A stretch of 64,000 nucleotides of DNA, taken from assembly GCF_001642835.1 (NCBI RefSeq), contig NZ_LXEI01000001.1, forward strand, positions 372,001 to 436,000. The letters run 5' to 3'. The stretch is from Pseudotamlana agarivorans. Its GTDB lineage: Bacteria; Bacteroidota; Bacteroidia; Flavobacteriales; Flavobacteriaceae. The position numbers and the translations under genes are program-made. Under the pieces are notes generated by a model, which was not told the origin of the DNA, ran no database searches, and saw nothing but the letters and a program-made list of their open reading frames with translations. Shown here in pieces: positions 53,525 to 63,676 of this stretch (position 1 is its first letter; every line of letters starts with the position of its first letter).

Positions 53525-56221
53525 CTATCTAATAACAAGCTTTTTGGAGAAGTTTTTTTCCGAATTTGAAACCGTTAAAAAATACATACCTGACTTCAAC
53601 TGGTTTAAATCTAATTCATGTTCTAAATTAGTTAATCCTTCCAGTGTTTCTTGATACACCAATCGGTTGTTAATATCTATCACGCGAATCTCAATGTTAT
53701 TTTGAGAGGGGTTGTACATTTTTAAAATAAAGTCGCCGTAACTCGGATTAGGAAACACAACTAAACTCTCGTTTTTATTAGGATTTTCAGGGCTATCCAA
53801 TGCCGTTTCAGTAGTATCGCATATTTCAATAAACCAGGAATTTAAGGTACCAGCATCACCAGCTTCAAAATCACCTAATCGAATCGTCCAATCGCCTGAA
53901 ATATTTTCACCATCAAATTGTGATAACAATTCAAATTGTGGCTGAAAAGACAAACCTGCTCCCGAATTGGAACAGATATAAGGTTCAGCTTCATCATCAT
54001 ACAGCCCTAATATATTAACCTCATCACTACAATCTTGGTGATTTTTAAGCATCACTTCTGTTCCGCTAGGACTCACTACTGAAAATTCTAAATCGCCAAT
54101 ATAATCGTGGGTAATATTCACACCAATATTTAAATCAGAAATGGTTTTAGAGGCTCCAATATTAATGGTATGACTTTGGGTATAAGCCTTACCGTTATCA
54201 GTAATATGTATCCCTAAATTAGACCCCGAAGCATATTGGTTACACTGGGTCTCTACTTCGTAATTTATAGTAAAATCATGGGTGTTGATGCTAAAAAACT
54301 GATGATTTGTAGGTACAATCATTACCCTGCAATACGGTGCAGGCGTATCGGGAACCACCAAGGTGTGCGACCCGCTATTTGGCACATTGGAAGCCAAAAT
54401 TTGATTATAAGTCATACCACCATCGGTAGACAATAGAATATTAACTTGTGAAGCACCACTCATATTATTGGTGTTATTCACGCGCCAAGTTATCGTTTCG
54501 GTCGTACCTGCAATCCATGAAACACCTTCCGTATTCTGAGACGTGACTTCAAAAGGTCCGTAACTAGCATTAAAAGTAACACGCATATCATCATGACTAT
54601 TACTGCCACCATCAACCCTTTGGTCTCTAACGGTTAATCTAAAATCGGCCGATCGAGCCACATTAGGTACTTTTTCCCATTGTGTGGCATTAAAACCAAA
54701 CCTTAAATCGGAAAGATTAGGAAAGTATCGTGTCGCTTCAGTGCTTGGTAGATATGATCGAAATAAGATACTATTAGAATTGGTAGAATTCGGATCTGGG
54801 TAGGTTGTTGCAGCATTATTTTCATCAAATTGCTCCCAGCAATAACTAAGGGCATCTCCATCGGCATCACTAGCTGTGGCCTTTAACATAAAAGGCGTTC
54901 CAATAGGAAGCGTTAAATCATCACCCGCATCAACAATCGGTGTGCTATTTCCAGTATTAGTTTCAGTCGCACAGCTGGTGGCTTTCACAACACCCATAAC
55001 CTGTTGAATCGAAATCGCATGAAAATAAGGATCGCTATTACGTTGTAAATTATAGGATCCTGCAATACCTGCATAGCTCATAATAGTTGACCCTCCACCA
55101 GGTTCCATTTGTGAATCATAGCCTTCATTTCCATTATGCGACCAGGTATGTGTAGCTCCAAATTGATGCCCCACCTCATGGGCGACATAATTGATAGCAA
55201 AATTAACACCACTCGGATTCGAACTCGTGGAAAACCCTGACCCCTTATGATTTTTTGCGGCATAGGATCCGCCGTTATTACAGACACAGCCTAAACACCC
55301 AGCATCTCCCGTACCATTGCCATTAGCGTCATTTATACCGCCAAAAAGATGACCAATATCGTAATTAGCCTCTTGAATAACTGTATCTAACGTATTTGCT
55401 AATTGCTGATTATAACTCCCTAAAGACGTATAAGGATCGGTATTCGGATTTAAATAAACAACAGCATCGTTTCCAGCAATCAACTCCAACGACACATTAA
55501 AATCATTTTCAAAAACGGCATTAACAAGCGTTAAAGTCGCATTTATTTCAGCGTTTACCGATGGCATTGTGCCGCCATTAGCCTGTGCATACTCGCCAGT
55601 AACAGAAATAGCGATTCTATATTTACGATTTATACCATCGTTAGCATCTTTTTGAGCTGCTAATTTTGAAACTTTTCCCAAATCGCTTCCTAAATTATCA
55701 CAATTTAAAAAAACATTTTCAATAACATTAGACTTTGAAGTCACTAATATTTCATCAGGATTATTTTTTACTGGCTGATAAACAAGCGTTTTATCATAAC
55801 CAAAAACCACGGCTGAAAGTCCGTTGTACGGCGACAAACTAAATCGCATACGCACATGGGGATCTTCTAAACTTTGGGCTACGAACGATTTAATTTCTGG
55901 ATATTTGGCTTGTAATTCGGGATGTAAAACAGAAGCTTCTTGCACTTGAAAACGCTCAAAAACACCATTATTGCTAGGAAAACTCAAAATAACCCCAGAC
56001 GATTTCGACGAACTCGAAACTTTTGATGTTACCGCTAAAGTTTCTGTTAAGGCTGTATAATCAAATTGATAATAAGTGCCTTTACCTTGGTTTTTAGTTA
56101 ATCTACCCTTCTGTAACGATTTACTATCACCAACTTTAACAAAAAAATTAGTTTGAGCAACAGCTGAAAATGCAAACAAAAGTATTGCGGTTGTTAAAAC
56201 ATAATGTAGTTTTGTTTTCAT
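53525..56221 (-). CDS. Secreted reprolysin-like (M12B) zinc metalloprotease with T9SS sorting domain
   Basis: The start is the ATG at 56221 (898 aa; a TTG two codons upstream is less likely). A signal peptide (1-22) and a long propeptide (to about 195) precede the catalytic domain with the zinc motif HEVGHQFGATH (about 348-358) and MSYAGIAG behind it. A P/Homo-B-like beta domain follows (about 663-800, GDLEFSVVSPSGTEV), then a T9SS type A sorting domain (about 820-898, VVFPNPSYGDF, RVIDINNRLVYQ, SGMYFLTV). The protein would be secreted by the type IX system and could digest extracellular protein. A perfect -7 box (TATATTTG, minus strand, 56251-56258) lies upstream. Confidence 0.92.
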   Translation of the reverse strand: MKTKLHYVLTTAILLFAFSAVAQTNFFVKVGDSKSLQKGRLTKNQGKGTYYQFDYTALTETLAVTSKVSSSSKSSGVILSFPSNNGVFERFQVQEASVLHPELQAKYPEIKSFVAQSLEDPHVRMRFSLSPYNGLSAVVFGYDKTLVYQPVKNNPDEILVTSKSNVIENVFLNCDNLGSDLGKVSKLAAQKDANDGINRKYRIAISVTGEYAQANGGTMPSVNAEINATLTLVNAVFENDFNVSLELIAGNDAVVYLNPNTDPYTSLGSYNQQLANTLDTVIQEANYDIGHLFGGINDANGNGTGDAGCLGCVCNNGGSYAAKNHKGSGFSTSSNPSGVNFAINYVAHEVGHQFGATHTWSHNGNEGYDSQMEPGGGSTIMSYAGIAGSYNLQRNSDPYFHAISIQQVMGVVKATSCATETNTGNSTPIVDAGDDLTLPIGTPFMLKATASDADGDALSYCWEQFDENNAATTYPDPNSTNSNSILFRSYLPSTEATRYFPNLSDLRFGFNATQWEKVPNVARSADFRLTVRDQRVDGGSNSHDDMRVTFNASYGPFEVTSQNTEGVSWIAGTTETITWRVNNTNNMSGASQVNILLSTDGGMTYNQILASNVPNSGSHTLVVPDTPAPYCRVMIVPTNHQFFSINTHDFTINYEVETQCNQYASGSNLGIHITDNGKAYTQSHTINIGASKTISDLNIGVNITHDYIGDLEFSVVSPSGTEVMLKNHQDCSDEVNILGLYDDEAEPYICSNSGAGLSFQPQFELLSQFDGENISGDWTIRLGDFEAGDAGTLNSWFIEICDTTETALDSPENPNKNESLVVFPNPSYGDFILKMYNPSQNNIEIRVIDINNRLVYQETLEGLTNLEHELDLNQLKSGMYFLTVSNSEKNFSKKLVIR

Positions 56222-56250
56222 AAACAATTTTTGGAGCTATATTTTAATCT

Positions 56251-56258
56251 CAAATATA
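56251..56258 (-). promoter_or_regulatory. -7 box of the metalloprotease gene
   Basis: Minus strand TATATTTG, an exact TAnnTTTG match, about 30 bp upstream of the start codon. Confidence 0.5.
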
Positions 56259-56292
56259 GCAAAACTATAAGTATTAGGTTTTAATTCATTAA

Positions 56293-57231
56293 ATGCGAAA
56301 AGTTAAAAATATAGAAACGTATCATTCTGTTGAGCCAGCAGTTGTTACTATTGGTACTTTTGACGGCGTTCATATCGGTCATCAAAAAATAATAAAACGC
56401 TTAATAACAACAGGCAAACAAGAGGGTTTAAAATCTGTTATTCTTACCTTTTTCCCGCATCCGCGGATGGTTTTACAAAAAGATGCTAACATCAAATTGA
56501 TAAACACCATCGAGGAGCGTCATGATATTTTAGACGCTTTAGGCTTGGATTATTTAATCATTAAAAATTTCACCAAAGAATTTTCTCGAATTTCTGCCGA
56601 AGACTTTGTTAAAGACATTTTAGTAGATAAAATAAACGCTAAAAAGGTTATTATTGGCTACGACCACCGTTTTGGTAGAAACAGAAATGCCGACATTAAT
56701 GACCTAAAAGCTTATGGTAAAACCTACGGATTTGAAGTTGAAGAAATATCGGCACAAGATATTAACGATGTTTCGGTAAGTTCAACTAAAATCAGAAAGG
56801 CTTTAGAAGAAGGCGATATTATAAAAGCCAACGCTTATTTAGGGTATCCCTTTATGCTTTCGGGTGAAGTAACCAAAGGTAAAGGCTTAGGAAAACAATT
56901 AAGCTTCCCAACAGCAAACCTTAAACTGACGGCCGATTATAAAATCATCCCCAAACAGGGCTCCTATATCGTTCGTTCATCTATAAACGGAAAAACGGTT
57001 TTTGGTATGATGAATATTGGCACCAACCCTACAGTAAACGGCAAAAAACAATCGGTTGAAGTACACTTTTTCGATTTTGACATGAACCTTTACGGTGAAA
57101 CTATTAAAATTGAATTTTTACACCGCTTACGAGACGAAGAAAAATTTGATTCGGTTGAAGCGCTCACACAGCAACTCATTATAGACCGCAAAACTGCGCT
57201 TGAATACATCGCCGAACACCATGCTGAATAA
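56293..57231 (+). CDS. ribF: Bifunctional riboflavin kinase/FAD synthetase
   Basis: Makes FMN and FAD from riboflavin. Residues 1-180 are the nucleotidyl-transferase half with GTFDGVHIGHQKI (16-28) and GYDHRFGRNRNAD; residues about 185-305 are the kinase half with GKGLGKQLSFPTANL and GMMNIGTNPTV. The length, 312 aa, is normal. The HTTM gene overlaps its end by 11 bp, so they are co-transcribed. It is divergent from the metalloprotease gene. Confidence 0.96.
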   Translation: MRKVKNIETYHSVEPAVVTIGTFDGVHIGHQKIIKRLITTGKQEGLKSVILTFFPHPRMVLQKDANIKLINTIEERHDILDALGLDYLIIKNFTKEFSRISAEDFVKDILVDKINAKKVIIGYDHRFGRNRNADINDLKAYGKTYGFEVEEISAQDINDVSVSSTKIRKALEEGDIIKANAYLGYPFMLSGEVTKGKGLGKQLSFPTANLKLTADYKIIPKQGSYIVRSSINGKTVFGMMNIGTNPTVNGKKQSVEVHFFDFDMNLYGETIKIEFLHRLRDEEKFDSVEALTQQLIIDRKTALEYIAEHHAE

Positions 57232-58531
57232 GTGGTTTTTTAAACATATAGACAACTCGGCTTTAATTGTTTTTCGAATAATTTTCGGAGCCCTTTGCTT
57301 TTTAGAAACCGTAGGCGCTATTTTTACTGGATGGATTAGACGCACCTTAGTCGAACCCTCTTTTACTTTTAATTTTATAGGTTTCGAGTGGTTACAACCA
57401 CTTCCTGGCGATGGCATGTATTATTATTACGCCATTATGGGCGTTTTTGGCTTACTCATTATGATTGGATACAAGTATCGATTAAGCATGATTTGTTTTA
57501 CACTCATGTGGACAGCAACCTACTTAATGCAAAAATCGTCGTATAACAACCACTACTATTTATTAATCCTTATAAGCAGTCTCATGGTGTTTCTTCCTGC
57601 AAACACCTATGCTTCGGTAGATGCCAAGTTAAACCCGAAAATCCAAAGCAACAGCATGCCGCGATGGTGTCGCATTGTTATTATTTTACAATTATTTATA
57701 GTTTACACTTATGCTTCCATAGCGAAATTATACCCCGATTGGTTGGATGCCACAGCCATGGAAATCCTTATGTTTGGTAAGCGTAACTATATGCTTGTTG
57801 GTGAATTACTGCAACAAAAAGGCGTACAGTATTTTTTAGCCTACGGTGGTATTTTATTTGACGGCCTAATTGTGCCGCTTCTACTTTTCAAACCTACTCG
57901 AAAATATGCTTTTGCCGCTTCAATCGTATTTCATCTATTTAATTCGTTTGTGTTTCAAATTGGCATTTTTCCTTATTTATCCTTGGCTTTCACCTTGTTC
58001 TTTTTTCCTTCAGAAGTCATTCAAAAAATCTTTTTAAAGAAAAAACCGCATTACGATGCCTCGGAAATCATTGTTCCTAATTACAAACCGATTTTTTCAA
58101 CCATTTTCTTCATCTATTTCATCATACAGATAGGCCTACCCCTTCGTCATCATTTTATTGCTAGCGATGTTCTATGGACGGAAGAAGGTCATCGTTTATC
58201 CTGGCGAATGATGCTTAGAACAAAACGTGCTCGAACCACTTATTGGATTGAAAACAAAGCCAATGGCAAACGAATTAAAGTAAACCTTCGTGACCATTTA
58301 ACACGAAAGCAAGTTCGAACCGCCAGTGCTAAACCCGATGTCATTTGGCAGTTTTCGCAATATCTTAAATCCCATTATAAATCTTCGGGAATGGATATTG
58401 GGGTGTATGTAGATTGCCAAGTAAGCGTGAATGGCAAAGCTTACCAAACCCTTGTTAATCCTGATATCGACATCTCTAGTGTACCTTGGGATGTTTTTAA
58501 ACACAGTGATTGGATCTTACCTATGAAGTAA
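57221..58531 (+). CDS. HTTM domain-containing membrane protein
   Basis: The start is the ATG at 57221 (436 aa), 11 bp inside ribF; a TTG at 57200 would extend it by seven residues. Several hydrophobic helices fill the first 290 residues (for example YYYAIMGVFGLLIMIGYKYRL and YFLAYGGILFDGLIVPLLLF), with W-L-H-type and PSEVIQKIF features of the HTTM (horizontally transferred transmembrane) family, related to vitamin K-dependent gamma-carboxylase. The soluble C terminus (about 295-436) is basic. The reaction in bacteria is not established. It sits in an operon with ribF. Confidence 0.85.
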   Translation: MLNKWFFKHIDNSALIVFRIIFGALCFLETVGAIFTGWIRRTLVEPSFTFNFIGFEWLQPLPGDGMYYYYAIMGVFGLLIMIGYKYRLSMICFTLMWTATYLMQKSSYNNHYYLLILISSLMVFLPANTYASVDAKLNPKIQSNSMPRWCRIVIILQLFIVYTYASIAKLYPDWLDATAMEILMFGKRNYMLVGELLQQKGVQYFLAYGGILFDGLIVPLLLFKPTRKYAFAASIVFHLFNSFVFQIGIFPYLSLAFTLFFFPSEVIQKIFLKKKPHYDASEIIVPNYKPIFSTIFFIYFIIQIGLPLRHHFIASDVLWTEEGHRLSWRMMLRTKRARTTYWIENKANGKRIKVNLRDHLTRKQVRTASAKPDVIWQFSQYLKSHYKSSGMDIGVYVDCQVSVNGKAYQTLVNPDIDISSVPWDVFKHSDWILPMK

Positions 58532-58556
58532 CATGTTTTTAAAACTAAAGTTGGTT

Positions 58557-58588
58557 AAAAAAAATGGCCGTCCAAAAAGAACGGCCAC
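58557..58588 (-). terminator. Terminator between HTTM and LamG genes
   Basis: TGGCCGT (58565-58571) and ACGGCCA (58581-58587), extended with partial pairing, are followed on the minus strand by a run of T. Confidence 0.78.
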
Positions 58589-58633
58589 TTGAATATTGAA
58601 ACACCTATATTAGTGCTATTTATATCTAATTTG

Positions 58634-60538
58634 TTATTGTTTAATTACTTTGTTTATTAAGGTTCCGTTATCCGTAACTACTTTAAACAAATACATTCCA
58701 GAAGGATATTTAGCGATATTAATACTATTTGAATTGCTATTTAAAATTCTATTTTCTAAAATTTTACCTGTAATATCCAATATTTGCAATTTTACATTGG
58801 TTAAATCATTAATACTAACTATAATATGGTTCGTTGCTGGATTGGGAAACATTTTTAATTTAGTACTAACATCAAAATTAGCTGCGTTTAACGTCTCACA
58901 TGTAACATTCGTTGTAATTGGCGACCCTGCTAAAAAATTAGAGGTACTTCCGCTTAAAACAAAACCACTACTAAAAGCACCATGATTTGAACCTGCATTA
59001 TCTGTTAATGATGTCACTTCGGAATTATTTATTCCATGATAACCCTGATTAAATTTATAATGTGCCAGCAAACCTGTTTCATCACCCTTCATTTCACAGT
59101 TTAAATAAGCATTAATTTCGTCTACAGTAAGTGCTTTATTCCAAATACGAACTTCATCGATATCACCATTAAAAGTAGCAGATGTACCAAATGCTCCTAT
59201 ATGAATATCACCACCAACAGTTGCAGGAACGCTATTGTTTTCATCAACTAAATTACCATTTAGAAACAATTTCATTGTTGTGCTTGGAGCATCGTAAGTT
59301 ACAGTAACTTGACTCCAATTATTTACTAATGATGAAGCATCTGTTAGTACATGTTGAAAATCACCTTTATTCCCTGCTCTAAGACTACCGTCCCAAATCC
59401 AAAATACTTCATTATCATTTGATAAAATATTATGTCCAGCATTTGAAGAAATATCATAAGGTCGAATCATGGCTTGCTTTGTATATGAAACTCCTGTATT
59501 AATTAAATTTGGTAAATTCACAAAATCATCCACCCCATCAAAATTTAAATAAGTAGCTGGTGGCACTACTATCACCATAATTTCTACTCTTTCACTTTCA
59601 CAACCATTATCATTAACACTAGAAACATAATAAGACGTCACACCAGTAGTTGATGTTGAAGGGGTTGGTGCTGTTACCAAACCTGTCCCTCCTGTTGCTG
59701 TTGTGTACCACAATAAACTTGTACCGTTTAAACTTGGGGTTGCAGTTAATGCTGTGGCAGTTTCATCCTGTCCATATTCTACTGAGGAAACAACAGTTGG
59801 TGGAGATAAAAACGAAGTTATTGGTGAACCAGTTAACCAATTTGAAGTTGTTCCCGTTAAAGCGAAATCAGTTAATGGACCATCATGGCCATTTCCTGTT
59901 ACATCCCTTAATATTGTTGCATTTGTGTTTTCACCAGCACCAATACCATTATTAAACTGATAATAGGCAATTAAACCTGTTTCACCACAGGCGATTTCGC
60001 TATCTTTTCCACTATTAATGTCTGCTTCAGTTCTAATCATATCCCATATCCGTAGCTCATCAATTGAGCCGGTAAAATATGGAGACCAATAATTTCCAAT
60101 TGCTAAAGCACCAAGTGAAAATGAATGGTCACCTAATGTCCCTGAATTATCTAAAACACCATCAATATATAGACTACATAGACCATTAGTTATTGGCGAG
60201 CTCATAGTCACTGCAACATGGTGCCAATTATTATCGGCAACACTTGTAGTAGAAGTCACAACCAAATCTGGATAACCATGTCTGTGTGCTCTATATTGCA
60301 ACTTTCCGTTACTTATTGCTACAGACCCATTATTATAACCAGAAGCATTATATATAATCGTTCCATCAGTGTCTGTTTTTACCCAAGCTTCAATAGTATA
60401 ATCGGTTGCATCATTAAATGAATTGGCGAGTCTAATAATATCGTTTACCCCATCAAAGTTTAAATGATCGGCTTGACTTTGGGCGTTTACAAAATTGATA
60501 CTTAAAAAAAGTAGAATTAAAAAGTAGTTTTTCTTCAT
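58634..60538 (-). CDS. Secreted double-LamG protein with T9SS sorting domain
   Basis: A signal peptide (1-19) is followed by a LamG/concanavalin-like domain (about 22-200, with HLNFDGVNDIIRLAN, WHHVAVTMSS and IDELRIW), an Ig-like linker (about 245-325), a second LamG domain (about 330-510, YLNFDGVDDFVNLPN, IDEVRIWNKALT) and a T9SS type A domain (about 563-634, MFPNPATNHIIV, LQILDITGKI, YPSGMYLFKVV). The likely job is cell-surface or released sugar binding or adhesion. A TAACTTTG -7 box (minus strand, 60581-60588) lies upstream, and an AraC regulator gene lies beyond. Confidence 0.88.
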   Translation of the reverse strand: MKKNYFLILLFLSINFVNAQSQADHLNFDGVNDIIRLANSFNDATDYTIEAWVKTDTDGTIIYNASGYNNGSVAISNGKLQYRAHRHGYPDLVVTSTTSVADNNWHHVAVTMSSPITNGLCSLYIDGVLDNSGTLGDHSFSLGALAIGNYWSPYFTGSIDELRIWDMIRTEADINSGKDSEIACGETGLIAYYQFNNGIGAGENTNATILRDVTGNGHDGPLTDFALTGTTSNWLTGSPITSFLSPPTVVSSVEYGQDETATALTATPSLNGTSLLWYTTATGGTGLVTAPTPSTSTTGVTSYYVSSVNDNGCESERVEIMVIVVPPATYLNFDGVDDFVNLPNLINTGVSYTKQAMIRPYDISSNAGHNILSNDNEVFWIWDGSLRAGNKGDFQHVLTDASSLVNNWSQVTVTYDAPSTTMKLFLNGNLVDENNSVPATVGGDIHIGAFGTSATFNGDIDEVRIWNKALTVDEINAYLNCEMKGDETGLLAHYKFNQGYHGINNSEVTSLTDNAGSNHGAFSSGFVLSGSTSNFLAGSPITTNVTCETLNAANFDVSTKLKMFPNPATNHIIVSINDLTNVKLQILDITGKILENRILNSNSNSINIAKYPSGMYLFKVVTDNGTLINKVIKQ

Positions 60539-60580
60539 AAGTTTGGTGGTTAAATTATTTTTTAACGTTTTTTAGGGACG

Positions 60581-60588
60581 CAAAGTTA
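60581..60588 (-). promoter_or_regulatory. -7 box of the LamG gene
   Basis: Minus strand TAACTTTG, a TAnnTTTG match, about 45 bp upstream of the ATG. Confidence 0.45.
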
Positions 60589-60793
60589 GAAGATGAAATT
60601 TTTTTTAAGTAGTCCATTAAGACAAACCAATAGCCCATTCGGACATATTAATATGATAGTGTAGATGGTCAAAACTTCACATTTCATAAACGATCATCTA
60701 ACTATATTATAAAAGTAGCATGTGAAATACAGGATTACGAAGCTCCCAGTAGCTTTCTTTAAAATATTCTAATTTGAGTTCAAAAGCACCTGG

Positions 60794-61870
60794 TTAGTCG
60801 ACCAAACTACCCGAGCGCAATTCCGAAGGGAGTTTCCCATGTTTTTTCTTAAATGTAGCGCTAAATTTACTTGAACTTTCATAGCCAACCTCCTTAGCTA
60901 TATGCTTTATTTGCATGGTCGTATTAAGTGTAAGGTGTCTTGCTAGTTCCATTTTTTTATCAATGTTGTATTGTAGTATTGATGTCCCGTAAACTGATTT
61001 GAAATCCATTTTTAACTTAGAGGAAGATATATTTAATGCTTTTGCAAGGGCATCAATACCTATAAAAGGTTTCGATAATTGCTTAGAAATCATCAGTTCG
61101 CATTTTGTAATCTTACTATAATCTACAGAGCTCAATTCTTGGTAATTATCAGTTCTTGAGTCGTTAAAAACATTTTTAAAAAAGGTGGATAATATGCTTA
61201 ATGTTTGGGCTTTTAGTATCGTAGAGTTAAAAGGGTCATTTTTAAATGTCTTGAAAGTATGTAGTATTTCATGCGACAATACCTCTGCATTAGGCACAAT
61301 ATCTTGATAAGAAATAAAGCCTTTGCTCGAATCTAGAAATCTTTTAAATGGAATCTTTGCATCTAATGCATCTAGTGGCACATGTTTTTCAAACCAACTA
61401 GGGCTAATATAATAGATATAAAACTGGCATTTCGACCCTTTGTAAAAACAAGCCCCTACATCGGTGCCTGGCTTTTTAAAGCTCCAAAATTTGTTTTGAA
61501 AAGGCACTTTATCAATAAAAACATTTTGAAGTTTTACCTCGCTGTCAAATACAGTAAATGTAATTGAATAATGATCACTAGGAATATCTTTGGAATAACT
61601 GGATTTAATTACAGTGTCATATTTAAACTTGATATTAGTAATGGTAAGCCATAAACCGTCATCTATTTTTCTGTAATGCATTTCTCCATTTACAAATGGA
61701 TTATTTCTATAAACAACTTGATCTTCCGAAACATGTCTGCTTCCAGGACTTTTTACAGTAGACTCTATGAATAATTCCGGTGTGTTTGCTAAAAAAGGAA
61801 ATTCAAAAAAACCATCTTTATAAAACCTAAAGTTTGGTTTTATAAGCTGATACCATTTTGATAAATTCAT
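60794..61870 (-). CDS. AraC-family transcriptional regulator
   Basis: The last 100 residues are two helix-turn-helix motifs of the AraC/XylS type, ending IKHIAKEVGYESSSKFSATFKKKHGKLPSEL. The first 240 residues are a cupin-like/unknown ligand domain that I cannot place by eye. It starts at an ATG at 61870. It lies upstream of the LamG gene in the same direction and could control it, but a 255-bp gap with its own -7 box makes this uncertain. Confidence 0.88.
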   Translation of the reverse strand: MNLSKWYQLIKPNFRFYKDGFFEFPFLANTPELFIESTVKSPGSRHVSEDQVVYRNNPFVNGEMHYRKIDDGLWLTITNIKFKYDTVIKSSYSKDIPSDHYSITFTVFDSEVKLQNVFIDKVPFQNKFWSFKKPGTDVGACFYKGSKCQFYIYYISPSWFEKHVPLDALDAKIPFKRFLDSSKGFISYQDIVPNAEVLSHEILHTFKTFKNDPFNSTILKAQTLSILSTFFKNVFNDSRTDNYQELSSVDYSKITKCELMISKQLSKPFIGIDALAKALNISSSKLKMDFKSVYGTSILQYNIDKKMELARHLTLNTTMQIKHIAKEVGYESSSKFSATFKKKHGKLPSELRSGSLVD

Positions 61871-62111
61871 ATCTATTTTCTAATTATATATATTCTTTTT
61901 TAATTCAAAAAAATCTACTTTTCCTAGTGGTTCTTCACAAAAGAACAAAATAAACTATCATCTATTTTTCTTTTAAACCATTAAATTTTAGTAGTACTTT
62001 TTAAGAAAATACCGACACAGAATTAGCTTCAATATATTTAGAAACATTAAATGATCTCAACTTTAATATTTAAATTAATTTAGGCTCGTTTTTATTGAAA
62101 TTATACGCAAA

Positions 62112-62126
62112 TATAAACGGTTTATA
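62112..62126. promoter_or_regulatory. TATAAAC-G-GTTTATA palindrome at a promoter
   Basis: A perfect 7-bp-arm palindrome whose left arm overlaps the minus-strand -7-like box TATATTTG (62108-62115). It is a candidate operator for the AraC-type gene 240 bp away or for serS. Confidence 0.35.
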
Positions 62127-62208
62127 CACATAAAAAAACATCCATAAAAGGTAAAATAAACTTAACAAGGTTTAGATTAATTTTACCATGTACTAAAATT
62201 CATTTTAT

Positions 62209-62216
62209 TAAATTTG
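62209..62216 (+). promoter_or_regulatory. -7 box of serS
   Basis: TAAATTTG, an exact TAnnTTTG match, 20 bp upstream of the ATG. Confidence 0.5.
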
Positions 62217-62235
62217 CAGCTTAAATTTTTACAAC

Positions 62236-63507
62236 ATGTTACAAGTTCCTTTTATTAGAGAAAACAAAGAATTGGTAGTTGAACGTTTAGCAAAGAGAAA
62301 TCTTAATGCGGTTCAACTGGTTGAAGATGTTATTACTTTTGATGAAGACAGACGTCGTTTACAAGCAGAATTAGACAATACCTTAGCCGAATCCAACACC
62401 CTTTCCAAAGAAATAGGAAACTTATTTAAATCTGGTCAAGCCGAAAAAGCCAACGAATTAAAGGCAAAAACGAGCTTACTAAAAGAAACATCTAAAGAAC
62501 TTTCGGAATTACTAAATGCCAAAGCCGATGCTTTAAATGAATTGTTGTACAAAATCCCAAATGTCCCAAATGAGATTGTACCTCGAGGCGTTTCTGAAGA
62601 TGACAATGAAGAAGTTTTTAAAGCTGGAGAAGTACCAACTTTACATGAAGGTGCCTTACCTCATTGGGAATTAGCTAAGAAATACGATATTATTGATTTC
62701 GAATTAGGAAATAAAATTGCAGGTGCAGGTTTCCCTGTTTATAAAGGAAAAGGTGCGCGTTTACAACGTGCTTTAATTGCTTACTTTTTAGACAAAAATA
62801 CAGCTGCAGGTTATACAGAATATCAGTTACCACACGTAGTAAACGAAGCTTCAGGTATTGGAACGGGGCAATTGCCAGATAAAGAAGGGCAAATGTACCA
62901 CATCACTGAAGACAACTTATATTTAATCCCAACCGCTGAAGTTCCTGGAACCAACATTTTTAGGGATGTGGTTTTAAACGAAAGCGATTTACCTATCGGA
63001 ATTACTGGTTACACACCATGTTTCCGTCGTGAAGCGGGAAGCTACGGTGCCCATGTGAGAGGTTTAAACCGATTACACCAATTTGATAAAGTTGAAATTA
63101 TTCGTGTAGAACACCCAAGCAAGTCTTACGAAGCTTTAGACGGCATGGTAAATCATGTGAAATCAATTTTAGAAGATCTTAAATTGCCATACCGTATTTT
63201 ACGTTTATGTGGTGCCGATTTAGGATTTACCTCAGCCCTAACTTACGATTTTGAATTGTTCTCTACAGCGCAGGACCGTTGGTTAGAAATATCGTCGGTA
63301 TCTAATTTTGAAACTTTTCAAGCCAATCGTTTAAAACTACGTTTTAAAAACAGCGATGGTAAAAACGAATTAGCACACACACTGAATGGAAGCTCATTAG
63401 CTCTACCACGTGTTCTTGCAGGTATTTTAGAAAACTGTCAAACTCCAGAAGGGATAGTTATTCCAGAAGCACTTCAATCTTACACGGGGTTTAAAATCAT
63501 CAATTAA
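62236..63507 (+). CDS. serS: Seryl-tRNA synthetase
   Basis: Charges tRNA-Ser. The N-terminal coiled-coil arm (about 30-105, [16 protein letters not shown], then [19 protein letters not shown]) binds the long variable arm of tRNA. Class II motifs follow: motif 2 in [27 protein letters not shown] and motif 3 in [19 protein letters not shown]. It has 423 aa, normal length. It has its own -7 box and is followed by a likely terminator and a 40-aa peptide. Confidence 0.97.
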   Translation: [423 protein letters not shown]

Positions 63508-63570
63508 GCTAACTCAAAAAAATAAGTAAAAGATTACGAGTTAGATAAGATTTTTAATAAAACATCGATA

Positions 63571-63617
63571 AACCACACTCTGAAAACGTCATTCAACGAT
63601 AAGTGTGTGGATTTTTT
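63571..63617 (+). terminator. Probable terminator after serS
   Basis: A stem AACCACAC pairs with GTGTGG followed by ATTTTTTG, with a 25-nt loop. The stem is short but the T-run is good. Confidence 0.5.
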
Positions 63618-63676
63618 GTGTTTTACAATAAAAATCTTCAAGTTAGCCTTGCTAACCCCTCCTGAATCTTTCAAAC

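Larger units (their letters stand above)
61871..62235. other. Divergent promoter region of araC-like gene and serS
   Basis: It holds the serS -7 box at 62209-62216 and a minus-strand TATATTTG at 62108-62115 that overlaps a small palindrome (62112-62126). No gene is visible. Confidence 0.55.

Noticed and set aside
53525-53560. Possible degraded second T9SS domain after the metalloprotease
   Set aside because: The protein already ends with one complete T9SS domain; the rest is ordinary 3' sequence.
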